Source: Diphasiastrum complanatum (Eukaryota; Streptophyta; Lycopodiopsida; Lycopodiales; Lycopodiaceae). Taken from it: a stretch of DNA of 64,000 bases. Positions 11,984-23,772 of the stretch are shown here, in pieces. Every line of letters begins with the position of its first letter. Position 1 is the stretch's first letter. The stretch is taken from positions 25,528,041 to 25,592,040 of the forward strand of contig CM055094.1 of the NCBI GenBank assembly GCA_029204225.1. Direction: 5' to 3'. The notes beneath the pieces are model-generated. The model searched no databases. It saw only the letters and a program-made list of their open reading frames with translations, and was not told where the DNA came from. The translations under genes and the position numbers were made by a program.

Positions 11984-14900
11984 ATGGCATCGTCTTCATT
12001 TTCAAAGTTGTCCAGATACAATCTAAGATCTCGTTGCAGAAGAGATAGTTGTGATAGCCAACAATTTGTTTCATTGTTTGCCCCAACAGTACCACTTGTA
12101 TCTCCTATATTTGAGTCGCAATACCTGGAGCCGTTGTCTGAACAACCAAATACAGAACCATTCTCTGAGGTTGTTAGACCCACTCAAGAGTCTAGAACAC
12201 AAGATGATGACTTACCCATGCAAAGCCATACTCAAGTTCATGACGACATATCTGAGTCCGTGGATGTTTCCATCCAAGAGACGCCCACAAAAGGTATAGA
12301 CCTTCTATGAATCAGTTTTGCTCATTTTTCTTTTTATCACATATTTGCTAAGCATTGTGTTTTATAGAGTTTCTACTGTATTTGAGAGATTATTCTCATT
12401 ATTTTGATTTGTCACTGTATATTGTCATATGTTCAGGAAAAAAGTCCCACAAGAGAAAGGAAGATGCTAGTGAGTACTATGGAAAATTGATACAGATAGA
12501 TTTATGTCAATCAGTTTTGATAAGACTAAAAGTCCCAACCAGCATCCATGTACCTTTGTTCCACTATGCAGAATGATTCCAAATGAAGCTATGAGGCCAA
12601 TTAGGGAAGACTTGTCTCATCTAAAGGAAGAATTTCGAAAGTATGGCTACCTGGAGTCGAAGGGCTCCTTCATTTTATCATGCACCAACATGGATGGCAA
12701 TGAAATTGAGGTAACTCCTACAATCACTTCAGATTGGGACCCCATGTGGCACGTCATAAATTAGTTCAAGGCTTCCTAGCAAGAACCCTGGAGTGGTCCC
12801 ATTTGAGAAACAAGATGTTTTTTTTTTTTCCTGGGATGGAAACAACAGATTGAGAGCATTTTGTCCAAGATCAAAGAAGTCAAGATTAATGTTATTTTTT
12901 GATAAATCTATGTTGATGTTAATAATATTAGTGTTGATGTGAATAAATCTTTGTATCAATATTTTGATGTGAATACAAGATTGTTTTTGTTTTGAGTTTT
13001 ACTCATTAGAGTCTTTTTTCCTGTTCTAATGAATATAGCTTTTCAAAACATAAAATATTGGCACATTTGTGTGGCTGCAACCTTCATCAACTTTGAGAAG
13101 CAAGATGAGGGAGAGTTGTTATTGGCCTTGACTGGAATATATAGGTACTTGTGTATTTTTTTCCTGTGAATACGAAGATTTTTAATCAAATAAAATGGTG
13201 TGAATCATTATTTGAATCATTACATGCTATGAAATGCCATTAACCATTGTACGTCCAAGTAATGATGAAAGCATAGAAGGTTATTGCCAAGGTATTCTCT
13301 CTATTTGTTAAAGAATGGAATGTATTCATGGGATATAATTGAAAGATTAGTGCAGCCAGAAAGACGAACATAATGAAAATTATGATAAATCCTTCAAAGC
13401 ATACACGAAACGCTATCATGATGCCGCGAGATAAGAACGTCTTTTGTGTATGGATAGACATTGAAATGTTTTGGATACAGCTAGAGAACATTGCAGGCCC
13501 ACAAGTGATTGAGATTGTGGAGCAAGTAGAGTTCATTAGCCTACCCTTAACGTTTTCTATGTGCTTGAAAACATGGAAACGAAAATACTTTTTGGATATT
13601 TTCAAGGTCATCCAGGGCAAGATAATGCACTCCCTCCCACCTGAAAAATAGCCAGACATAATGTGTGCAGCCAGGAGGATTGTATTCAGGTATTCTTATT
13701 GACATTAAGTATCGTTCAATCTCAATTCAAAGCACATATTTTGTGAATCATTATGGATCAATTTTTTTGTGATCATTGTATTAGTATGTTATGTCAAACT
13801 ACTACATAAATAATCATGTTCTCTTTTGAAATGTAGATGGCTGTCTCATTCTGTTGCTTGCAAGGAACTACCATCAATTCCCACAACATGTGGACATTGG
13901 TGTAATTTGGAGGGTGGATAGTCTATGGTTGCATCGGTAGGACTTTTTTTTATTTTGTTATGATTAACATCTACTCAGTGTACATTTGAGATTGGATAAC
14001 ACGCTCATGGTTTTAATGTCAATATATGCAGGGCCTCTCTATTGGGAAAAATTAAACTGTCCGTGGTGGCTTGAGTTCCTTGAGGGACGGACTCCAGATG
14101 AGGAGGTTGAATTGAGAAAAATTGCCAACATTGCATCTCAGGAATAGAGAGAAGAACGAATAAGAAGTTTTTGTTCTTAATGTACAAGTATTGTTTATGT
14201 GCATTGACAACATTGCATTGCTACCTGTAATAATTTTCAATAAATTGCAAAATAGAGAAGAACAAGTTGAAGCTTCAACAGGTCAAGGGTGGAGGGGTAG
14301 ACTTCGCTTAAAAAAAAAGTCTACGAAGCCTGTAGTACAAGACCCTTTTGTTGTCCAAAACAACAAAAACAAAGAGAGAGGATGAGCATGGACTCCATGC
14401 AAATAAATTATGAGATGCCACTAGCAATGGCTCTTGATGATGATTCATACCCACCCTCTGATTTTCAAGGGGATGATTCGATCACTACATTTGAGCGAAA
14501 GCTCATACTCATAAACACTGAGGAGTAAGACTATTACTATCATTTTTTTTTAATGTTCTTTATTATTTATGTCAAGTCTTGCGCTAATCTTAATGGTGAA
14601 TTTCAATATTTTTGTAGGCTTCATTCAAGCATTGATAAGAATGGAACACTTTGAAGAGACTTCCAAGACGAATACCTTAAAGTGTTTTGTAACAATGGCA
14701 TTATCAGAGGGCAGCCCACACCCTTCGGAGCTGTGGAGCTTGTTTTTGCTGACTTTCCGACAGATGTAGCTGTGAATGGCATAGAGGGTATGATCCCAGA
14801 ATGGAACTTCTGGTCTGATACTCTTTGTGAATCTGCATTTGTGGTCGCTAAAAATATTACTGCAGATAATGGGTTCTTTGTGACATGGCATATCCCACAC

Positions 14901-15457
14901 TATCAAGATCGATGAGCAAGCAAAAGTATGGGGTATGGAGTTGTGTAAGAGATCCATAGTTTACAGTGCCACCCCACTTGGTTGGACATCTTCGGATCCA
15001 CACCGTGAGGTAATGTTATGTATGATGTAAAATAAGCTCAACACAACTTAAGTTAAGCCTATTTGATTTATTGTAGACAATTGTTTCCCCATTCTTTCAA
15101 TGTTTGTTGATGTCTTTTTAGGTTCATTGCCTCACATTGTCGGTGTACCATAGAGAGTTCTATGCTAGGTCCACGCCGAACATTGGGGCCATTCGTTTTG
15201 AAAGGCAATTAAGTGACATTTTTCAAGACAAGGCCCAAGAAAGTGATTGGGTAAGACATGAAGGTCAACCAATTCGTGGAGCTAGCCAACGTAGTTGCAA
15301 GTTTTGGGACTATGTGTTGAGAGTGTTCAGTAAGCTCGGAGATATGGTGGTTGGTCTCATGTGTGGGGCGGTGAAGATTGCAACACTTTTAGGAAGAATT
15401 GGAATAGGATTTGACAATGATATCAATCTGCCATTTGATATGCTCAACAATATGTGA
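11984..15457 (+). pseudogene. Multi-exon ParB-like / DNA N6/N4-methyltransferase-like gene relic
   Basis: Exon 1 (11984-12293) encodes a low-complexity N-terminus starting MASSSFSKLSRYNLRSR. Donor GT at 12294 and acceptor CAG at 12434-12436 join it in phase to GKKSHKRKED. After a frameshift near 12500 comes MIPNEAMRPIREDLSHLKEE...YGYLE, which resembles the ParB/sulfiredoxin-fold start (IP...IRP....L...I..yG...). Next is KNPGVVPFEKQDV..SWDGNNRLRAF (about 12780-12865), like the ParB-family D/EG.HR signature. Later exons read YWEKLNCPWWLEFLEGRTPDEE (about 14035-14110), then 14382-14524. Exon 14618-15009 has AVELVFADFPTDV (methyltransferase motif IV position), W.FWSDTLCESA and NGFFVTWHI. Exon 15122-15457 has GASQRSCKFWDYVLRVFSK, then GDMVVGLMCGA and LLGRIGIGFDND (motif I position). 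Motif IV before motif I is the beta-class order. Stops (CTT-TGA near 14652; TAG near 12762) and frameshifts break it, and motif I has lost the usual D.F.GSG residues, so activity is not expected. Confidence 0.5.
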
Positions 15458-15708
15458 TGGTAAGTCACTTGTGCAAAAACTATTCATGTTTTTTCACTCA
15501 CCCATCATCAAGTCACATCTAACATTTTTTTATCTTGTTTGTCAAAGATTGCAAAAAGAATCGGGGTGAGACTTGGAGAGAGCTACTATGTTGTTACTTG
15601 AATACTCTTCCATAGAGACCAAAAAGATTTATTTTTTGTCTCAAAATTCTGGTAGATTGAAGTTTGGAAACTACTATGTACCATTTGAACTTGATATAAT
15701 ACAATTCA
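15458..15708. other. 3' flank of the methyltransferase relic
   Basis: A/T-rich sequence directly after the TGA stop; no gene seen. It could include 3' untranslated sequence. Confidence 0.3.
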
Positions 15709-16425
15709 GTTTTGTATGAGATGTATATGGTTGAATATAGTTTGCAAAACCAAGTGCACTATGCAAAGAAGCTATAGTGGTAATTCAAGTAATGTTTTCA
15801 ATAATGGTAGTTCAAGTTCAATTTTCAATAATGTATTGCGTTGAATTTGGTTTGCAAAATCAAATGCACTATGCAAATGCGCTTTTTTATGCAATTCAAG
15901 TAATGTTCAATGGATTTGCTATGAATAATTTCTCTTTTTTGTAATCTATGAATGTTGTTTGAGATAATTCTAAATTTTGTCATGAATGGTCCACCTATAA
16001 ATCACAATTATTTAGGTGAAGTTGTACTGCAAAAGCTTTACTTTGACAGGTTTTGTAATCTTTGTATTTGTATGATGTATATATATTAAATATAGTTTGC
16101 AAGAAACAAGTGCACTATGCAAAGAGGCTTAGTGGTAATTCAAGTAATGTTCTCAATAATGGTAGTTCAAGTTCAATTTTCAATAATGTATTGCATTGAA
16201 TCTGGTTTGCAAAATCAAGTGCACTATGCAAACACGCTTTTTTGTGCAATTCAAGTAATGTTCTTATATGGATTTGTTATGAATAATTTCTCTTTTTTGT
16301 AATCCATGAATGTTGTTTGAGATAATTCTAAATTTGTCATGAATGGTCCACCTATAAATCACAATTATTCAGGTGAAGTTGTATTGCAAAAACTTTACTT
16401 TGACAGAATTAGTAATCTTTGTATG
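15709..16425. repeat. Two direct repeats of about 357 bp
   Basis: The segment 15709-16065 is repeated at 16069-16425 with high similarity. Both copies contain AGTTTGCAA.A.CAAGTGCACT, GGTAATTCAAGTAATGTT, TAATGGTAGTTCAAGTTCAA and CACCTATAAATCACAATTAT. Each copy also has an internal half-repeat of 'caaa.caa.tgcactatgcaaa...cttt'. No coding capacity. Confidence 0.85.
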
Positions 16426-16454
16426 TTGTCTGCATTATGCTCGCTTGATGCTCG

Positions 16455-17620
16455 CTTTTTTTGCACCCCCCATTGAAGGATGGTGGAGAGGACAAAGCTT
16501 TATTCACCAAGGACAAGCCAAAGGGGAGGAGCAAAGGACAACAACAACATTTCAAGAAGGACAAAGACAAAGACAAAGTCAAAGATGGAGATGAATACCA
16601 TTCATCTCAAGCTTCAACATCTAGTGGGAAGATGAAGAAAGGCCACTGTGCCTCTAATTGCTTCAAGAAAAAGAACCAATTCAAGCAAGCTAACCTCACT
16701 AATGATAAAGAGAGTGATGCTAATGACAGTGATAGGGAAAATTCACTTATGATGTCTAGTCTTTCTTCCTCTTCTTTTAAGAATGATGAATTGTGGTGGA
16801 TTGATAGTGGGGCTAGTCCCCATATGTCTAGTTCCAAACACTCATTTAATACTGCAAATGATGATGAGTGAAGAATTGAAGGAATAGGTATTATCTCTTT
16901 GAATGTGGCATCATTAAAAGTTTTGTGTCCCTGCTTTATGTGCCAAAACTAAAGGATGATGAATTGTGGTGGATTGATGAATGATGAATTGGAAAAAACC
17001 TTCTATGAGATTTTGGCACATAAAGAATGATGAATTGTGGTGGATTGATAGTGGGGCTAGTTCCCATATGTCTAGTTCCAAACATTCATTTAATATTGCA
17101 AATGATGATGAGTGAAGAATTGAAGGAATAGGTATTATCTCTTTGAATGTGGCATCATTAAAAGTTTTGTGTCCCTGCTTTATGTGTCTCATGCAAAATC
17201 TCATAGAAGGCCTTTTCCAAGATCCAACATCAAGTCTCAACATGCTTTTATAAAAGGCCTTCTATGAGATTTTGCATGAGACACATAAAGCAGAGACAAA
17301 ACTTTTAATGATGCCACATTCAAAGAGATAATACCTACCACAATTCATTATGCTTTATGTGCCAAAATCTCATAGAAGGCCTTTTCCAAGATCCAACATC
17401 AAGTCTCAACATGCTTTTGAGCTAGTGCACTCAAATGTTCACTTTGCATCTTCCAAGAGCAAAGGAAGAGCTACATGCTTTGTTACTTTTATCGATGATT
17501 ATACAAGATTTTGTTGGGTATTCTCTTATCGTCCAAATCTATGGTGTTTGATGTCTTCCTTAAATTCAAAGCTTTATTTGAAAAGAAATTCTCTTGTAAA
17601 TTAAAAGCTCTTCCCTAGAT
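16455..17620 (+). pseudogene. Scrambled Ty1/copia gag-protease-integrase segment
   Basis: A basic linker and remnant CCHC knuckle (KMKKGHCASNCFKKKNQ, about 16630-16680) is followed by ELWWIDSGASPHMSSSKH, the copia protease active-site motif (D-S-G retained, about 16788-16845). The protease segment 16785-16942 is repeated at about 17027-17183. The integrase start LYVPKSHRRPFPRSNIKSQH and FELVHSNVHFASSKSKG...CFVTFIDDYTRFCW (17350-17530) follows. Pieces of the 'AAAATCTCATAGAAGGCCTTTT' sequence occur four times in both orientations. The element is not coding-competent. Copia integrase normally begins HRRLGHP...C..C, which is lacking here, so about 100 residues are deleted between protease and integrase core. 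Confidence 0.7.
17129..17337. repeat. Near-perfect 88-bp inverted repeat with 34-bp loop
   Basis: The arm 17129-17217 (TAGGTATTATCTCTTTG ... GAAGGCCTTTT) is the reverse complement of 17252-17337 except for a few differences around GTGTCCCTGC versus GTCTCTGC. The loop is 17218-17251. The arms consist of copia protease/integrase sequence, and a second partial inverted piece lies at about 16993-17022. A transcript of this region would fold into a long hairpin. Confidence 0.85.
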
Positions 17621-18759
17621 CCAATTGTGTTAGACTCGCTCTTGAATATCCGAGTTGATCAAGTGCATGTAGGTTGTGGATGATCTACTCAAGATTCTCA
17701 AACTCACTTTTTTGACACCAAGCTCCTTTCATGATTTAGCGATCATATAGATCTTATATTGATTTATATTTGTAGGGATATTTGTTAGATTTTTAATGTT
17801 ACCACAATATAAATATGTAGCTATATGTTGAACCCACAATACCAAATCTCCCAAAATCTTTTTATTTTGTTTTTTCAAACAAATCACATATCTTATTTAT
17901 CAAAACCTATTTTAATGTAGGTCATTTTTCACGAGTATTTTTTTGTTTCCAGCACTAAATATTATTTGTCATGGAGATTCATCCTAGAAGGATAGTATTG
18001 ATTCAGTATGAAAACATAACAAAAGTAAATGAGTACAATAAGTTGCAGATCGAAGCCGCGTACTCTGTGCTATCTCTGAGCGACAAAAATAAAAGTCTGA
18101 ATTAATGTGCAATGCTGATAAGCAGTAGCGCAATAGCAATCTCTAAAACAACTCTAAGAAGTGAGCTAGAATGCTCAGATGAGTGTACAAGCTCGCAAGC
18201 TTGAGAGAGAGAGCTAACTATTCAAATGCTTCTTGTTCATAACATCTGATGATTATTTACTGTATGAATATGAACAACTATTTATACTAAATAATTAGGT
18301 CGTCAATTGCGATCGCCAATTGGCTGATGATCCGCTGACATCCATCTGATCCTTGTCATTGATTGTTGATAGGCGGTGAAATTGGTCGTAAACGTTTTGT
18401 TTGCATAAATGAACCAAAACTGTAGCTCTGTAGAAATGAACTAAAACAGCCACATGCGACATTGTCAAAGTTTTTTTTGCGAAAAAGCCGAAAAAGACGA
18501 AGGTGCCCTTAAATCTCATTTAGGGTTGTCCCACACTTTGCTAGAGTCATTTTCTTAACATTTGAGGCTCTTTGGAAAAAGTGAAAAATGTGACACTGTG
18601 ATTTTACACGAGATTTGTCAAGCGAAAAATGCGACACTATCGTAAACTCCATGTAATTATGTAGATTGTGTAAAAACACTTGTAATTCTGTAGACTGTGT
18701 AAACACACGGAGAAAACCGCAGAACTGGATAAACAATGGATGAAGATTAAAATCGATTA
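17621..18759. other. Probable degraded LTR, no gene
   Basis: No open frame of note. The segment 18480-18640 contains GCGAAAAATG.GACACT-type sequences at 18583-18600 and 18622-18640. These resemble the GCGAAAAATGTGACACAGTGG repeats inside the LTR at 47242-48084, so a related LTR on the minus strand is plausible. Boundaries were not found. Confidence 0.3.
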
Positions 18760-19733
18760 CTCGATTAGTAAGAAGGAAAATAATCCAACAATTCATGATC
18801 AAGAGAAAGGTAAGCAAATGGAAGAGACACATGCTTTATTCACACATTTTGGAGAATCTTCTTGTGTAGATGATGGTTCTCATGGTTTTCATGCTAGAAA
18901 ATAAAGTAATGGATCTAAAAAACAAAGTTTGTTCAATGACTTTGATGGTCAAGAGGAAGATCAAGAGGTTGGTCTCAAAGGGCTTCAACAACACAAAAGG
19001 AAAGGTGGCAATTTGGAGCTAGTCAAGAGCATCAAAGGAAGGCTATTTGGCAAAGATGTTATGGATCTATTTTTGCAGGAGTATTTAAACTCAAGTATGG
19101 TCAAAGGAGAATCAAGGAAGTGTTGTTCAAGTTTACTTTGCTTGTTCTATCTCATGTTTGAGCTATTTCATGTGAATGTGTGCAAATTTTCAAGATATGG
19201 ACAAACTAGCTACACTGTCTTGCAATATCTTATGGTTGGAGTTTTACTAGCATTCTTGGCTGGTTTTGCTGATGGAAATGAAGATATTGGAGGTTCATTA
19301 TGCCACTCATTCATGTCCAAGTCATCAATTGTTGATGATATCTTGTGGCAAGATGGAGATGGAGGCTCATTCATGGAGTTTTATGGTGGAGACATATAAA
19401 AAAAGGACAAATATGGAGGATACAAACAAGCATTGGATGATCATTTACATTTATGGTTTAGTCACTATAATTTTCCAGAGAGTTCAAAGTTTGAAACATG
19501 GAGGAATCATTTCATTCACATTCTATTTGGTTCTTCATGTTCTAATTATATCTTGATGTGTAAAATTTATGTAAGAGATAGTGAAACATCCAACCTGGAC
19601 ATTATTCTCTATATCAATTATGAAAGCTACTTTAGAACCTTAGAAAAGAGATCTGTACTTAGGAGGAAGATCATTCTAAATTTGGATCAAAGTAGTATGG
19701 TTAAAACTATGCCAAAACTAGTTGAAGAAGGAG
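18760..19733 (+). pseudogene. Unknown retroelement-like coding remnant upstream of an LTR
   Basis: From about 18780 a frame reads EETHALFTHFGESSCVDDG, crosses a stop and continues FNDFDGQEEDQEVGLKG...KRKGGNLELVKSIKGRLFG to about 19130. Other frames continue to ...MVKTMPKLVEEGV-stop at 19738. The last bases before the LTR (GAAGAAGGAG) look like a polypurine tract, so this is probably the 3' internal part of a non-autonomous retroelement. The protein itself is not recognised. Confidence 0.35.
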
Positions 19734-20366
19734 TGTGAAAGATTTCAACAAGTTTAGTCATATTTTGGTAAATTGTCAATATGAGGCCAAAACTTAGAGA
19801 TAAAACTTTTCAAGTTATATTAGTTTAAAATACATTCAATGAACACTTTTTGAAAGTGTGGGAAAGTTGGTAGTCGAGTTTGAGAGAGATTCAAATTTGA
19901 ACTTTAGGTACATTGAATCTAGACCCAAAAATATTGGGGTTTACATTCTGGAGGGAAAGCCAAGTGGCCAAATAGGGCTTGGACCTACTATAAAAGGATG
20001 TAACTCATGGAGAGAAACATATTCTCTCTTCTCTCTCTCATTTCATCATTATACATGGTTCTCTTTGGGTTGTACTACTCATTGGTGCACTCTCTTGATG
20101 ATATCTTGCAATCTTGTGTGTAAAATGCTTATATTTTGCTATTTTTGGTTTCACAAGTGTGAAATATAGTAGGATATTATAATTGTATGAACAACAACTA
20201 TATTTTATGTTTTGGTTCATGTTTGATCAGTATCTCTTAGAGTTTGCATCTCATTTTGTATGTAGATGCTGATTTTTCTACAGTGGCAGGATTGTTGGTT
20301 TGCTCCTTATTATAAACAAAGATCAGGGACATGGATTGGATCTTGAATGATCTGAAATCCTTGAAG
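19734..20366 (+). mobile_element. Copia-type LTR with TATA box
   Basis: It starts TGTGAAAG directly after the purine run GAAGAAGGAG. It contains TATAAAAG at 19989-19996 and ends immediately before TGGTATTAGAGCTG, a primer-binding site for initiator-Met tRNA. The T/C-rich stretch after the TATA box and the AATATA-rich 3' half fit U3-R-U5 organisation. The exact right end is uncertain because no clear CA dinucleotide precedes the primer-binding site. A polypurine tract on the left and a primer-binding site on the right mean the LTR has internal-type sequence on both sides. Confidence 0.55.
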
Positions 20367-20379
20367 TGGTATTAGAGCT
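20367..20379 (+). promoter_or_regulatory. Primer-binding site (tRNA-iMet)
   Basis: TGGTATTAGAGCT differs from the usual plant copia primer-binding site TGGTATCAGAGC at one position. Sequence after it (GTTTCAGGTTATGAAAGG...) could be the start of a gag leader but carries no long frame. Confidence 0.6.
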
Positions 20380-20504
20380 GTTTTGTTTCAGGTTATGAAA
20401 GGATCAGCCACATTTATCGAAGATTTGGAGGAGTTACCAATGCTAGGGCATGCTAGATTGAGTTCTACTAAAAAATCAGCATTTTTGCATATGTAGAATT
20501 GATC

Positions 20505-20667
20505 TTTTGTAGGTATGTATGTATATGTATTTATGTAGGTATGTATATGTATATATGTAGGTATGTATATGTATGTAGATATATATATATATATCTATAT
20601 ATATACACACGCACACACACACACACATATATATGGACACACACACACACATGTGTGTGTGTATAAA

Positions 20668-20762
<95 letters not shown>

Positions 20763-21610
20763 GTAAAGAGTGCCTACTGTTGATGGGCAATGGAGGCCGA
20801 TCTAGGTGGCGACTGATGATTTGGATGGTGGCCGATCTCGCACATCTCGCATCTCGAATATCTAACACATCTCACACATCTCGGCCATAGTAGGGGTCAA
20901 AATTTAACCATGTTCAACAATAGCACATGGAGTATCTTAATAAAAAGTTTGACAGGGGGCGGTAGGCGATCTATGTTTGCAAATGTCTGTTAACGGGCAG
21001 CCCACAGTTCAAAGTGAATATGTTGTTTATGCATGTGGTATGTATGTGTGTTTTGTTGGAATTTGATGCTCATCCTCAATAATGAGCATCTTTCTTTGCC
21101 AAGTCTATATGAGTGTGCATGTGCATTGATCCAAAACCCGATGGCGAAGGTCAAAGGTGGCGGGGACAATGTTTGCATATGTGTGTAGATGTGTGTATGT
21201 ACATTTATGTATGTATTTTCTCTTATGTGTGCATGTATGTGGGTATGCCCGTCTTTGACAAAAGGCCAATGATCTGGGTGATGGCCGATGATTTGGATGA
21301 GGGCCGATGGTTTAGGAGGAAAGCCGATGGCCGTTGTCGATGGTCGTTGACAGGTGGCTGATGTATGTGTGTGTATGTACATGAGTGCATGTATTTATGT
21401 ATGTGTGTGTATTCATGAGAGTGCATATATCTATGCATGCGTGTATGTATGAGGGAGTGTGCACGCGTGGGTGCATGTGTACATGTATGTGCTTGTACAT
21501 GCATGTGCATTTGCAATGTGTACATGTATACGTATGTGTGAGAATGTGTGTACATGTATGTGTATGTGTGAGAATGTATGTACATTTCAAAAGACCATGC
21601 TCGGAATTTC
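20505..21610 (-). repeat. TG/CA/TA microsatellite-linked dispersed repeat, copy 2
   Basis: It contains TATGTATG runs, (TA)n at about 20680-20727, (CA)n at about 20728-20761, and from 21180 onward long TGTGTATGTAC tracts. Between them, GTAAAGAGTGCC (20762-20775) also occurs at 37113-37124, and the GGCCGATG...GTTGACAGGTGGCTGATG sequence (21250-21365) is the reverse complement of CATCAACGACCATCAGCCACC units at 4160-4230. All apparent ORFs are repeat translations. Confidence 0.6.
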
Positions 21611-22514
21611 AAAATTTTAATATGTGGTATATAATCACATGCAATGCAAACTTCAAAAGATTAGCCACTTTGAGCTCTTTATGCTTACAAACATGTAAAG
21701 GCATTCTATGTGTAGAATACATGTAAAACCACATATCCACTATGAAAAATGTGTGAAAGATGCATTAGTATGGGTACAACATTGAGTTAAGTGAAAATCA
21801 ATCAAGAAAGATTAAAAAATCAATACTTTTCCAAAAATTATTCCCACGAATCACATCCAAAGCCTTGGGAGCACACCAAGGTATCTATCATTTGTCACGC
21901 ATCAGTAATATCTGCAACCAATACTGCTCTATAAATGTATGTTAGATTTTGTACTAACAAGTCCACATCTAATAACATATGGTGTCGTCATGGAATCAAA
22001 TATCTGACGTCTTGTAAATCCTTTAAAAACTCCACGTATAGCTGCAACAACCAAATAATTGTGCAGATGTGTTCGCCATCGTGCAAAATAAACCGCTCCA
22101 TAAAGTCCCGCATGGACGTTCGGTCGATTGACAATGACCTTCACCACCTACAAAAATATACACACTTGTTAACTTAATGCAATTACCTAAAACATAGTCA
22201 ATAGCAAGTTGGAATAAAGATACTCGCTTGTTCCAACAACCTGCTCAACGAAATCTACAAAAAAGAAATACAATGTTAGTATAAGCCTTATGTCAAATCG
22301 GTTACTGAACTCAAAATCCTGACTATATCCAAGAACCTTCTTCTACACAACCTTCTCCATGTACAAAATTTGACAGATTTTTCTCTCCAAATCTAATTCT
22401 AAACTAACTCTAACTCCACCCTACATCCCAATGCTAAGTCTAACTCCAATTCTAACTCTAACCGTACCTTGCATCTCAAAACCATAAACCATAAACGTCA
22501 CTTCAAACTTATTA
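21611..22514. other. Helitron 3' side, no recognised gene
   Basis: A minus-strand frame at 22147-21929 contains LYGAVYFARWRTHLHNYLVV and lies downstream of the helicase. It may be the end of the element's coding region, but no family is recognised. CTAACTCTAACTC-type repeats occur at about 22390-22460. No canonical Helitron 3' hairpin with CTRR end was identified with confidence. Confidence 0.3.
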
Positions 22515-23493
22515 CTACAATACTTTTGAATACACAATGTTCTGAGTGTACCTCGCCACTCCATCCACATTTGTAAATTGATTGTCCTTGTCAGTAATCA
22601 GCACACAAAGTCTTGTTGCATTTCGCACTCTTGATAGTGCAACATATAGCTGCCCATGACTCAGTCGAGGCAAATACAATCCAATTGTGTCCATAGTTTG
22701 CTCTTGTGCTTTGTTTATTGTCATGGCAAATGCTGCTCTGATAGGAAACTAGACCCTTTGCAATTCAAACGGTATGTTCAAATTGCTTGGCTCTATAGGG
22801 ATACGTGGAATAAGGACTCTACTCCCTATATTCTTTTTGGTCACTATCTCCGCCTCTATGACTTGTCTACCCAATCTGAGGATGATAAATCTTGTGCCAT
22901 TGCACAATCCCTTGTGTGATGCTATTGATCGTAACAATATCATAACACCCACTCGGTTGCAGGCTATTCAAATACTCTATAGGGTGGACATTAGAGCCCT
23001 CACACTCAACAACACTATCGACACTATAAAAAGTGAAAACATCACCCGAAGGCTACTCAACAACCCTCGCATTGATCTCATCCACATCTTTGTTCAATGG
23101 GATCAATATCGCATGACTCCTCAAAAATTCAACATATTTAAAACGTCGTGCAACATTAGGAAATGTGAATGAAATCAATTCACCCACATCACGCATCCTT
23201 AGGCACATGCCCTCTGGTAGGGAAATCAAGTCCAAATCGTGATGCACGAATGTGGGCTCACGACCATCTCCCACACTCAGCAAATAATCTGCAAACCTCA
23301 ACTGCTCATCCTTATTGCCACCCTCCACGCCCATATGACGCGTATGTTCTTTGCCAATTTGTGCACCTCCATGTGTTTCCACAAACGCAAACACTTCAAC
23401 GAAGCATTGACAATCTGCGCCCAACTACCACGTGGTACCATTGGTAGAATTTATCGAGAATCACCCCCGAAAACAACTGGAACTCCTCCAAGT

Positions 23494-23757
23494 TGTTAGA
23501 AATCAATGATGAACTTCATTGTTACTGTTTACAAGGTACATTATTGTTGAAAGCTATGACCAGCTGTCATTAGCCGTAGGCTAGTCTATTAGTCTACTCG
23601 TAGGTTTTCTCTCTCTATCAGGGGTTCAGGATTTATTTGTACATTTTTACATTCTATATGAGTTAGTGTGATAGAGTGACAGTGCATGTTCTTCTTCCGC
23701 CTTCTTGTGGTGATTGCTTATGGTGAATGCCTGATGTTGCATATCTAATTCTTGACA
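23494..23757 (+). mobile_element. Copia 5' LTR (264 bp)
   Basis: It starts TGTTAG and ends TTGACA, then is followed at once by the primer-binding site TGGTATTAGAGCAGC (23758-23772). It sits inside the Helitron helicase reading frame. No matching 3' LTR exists at the other end of the insertion (about 24959). Confidence 0.8.
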
Positions 23758-23772
23758 TGGTATTAGAGCAGC
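23758..23772 (+). promoter_or_regulatory. Primer-binding site (tRNA-iMet)
   Basis: TGGTATTAGAGCAGC differs by one base from TGGTATCAGAGC and lies exactly at the LTR end. Confidence 0.8.

Noticed and set aside
20476-21612. Many 60-130-codon frames rich in YI, THTH and CVCV
   Set aside because: They are translations of TA, CA and TG repeats.
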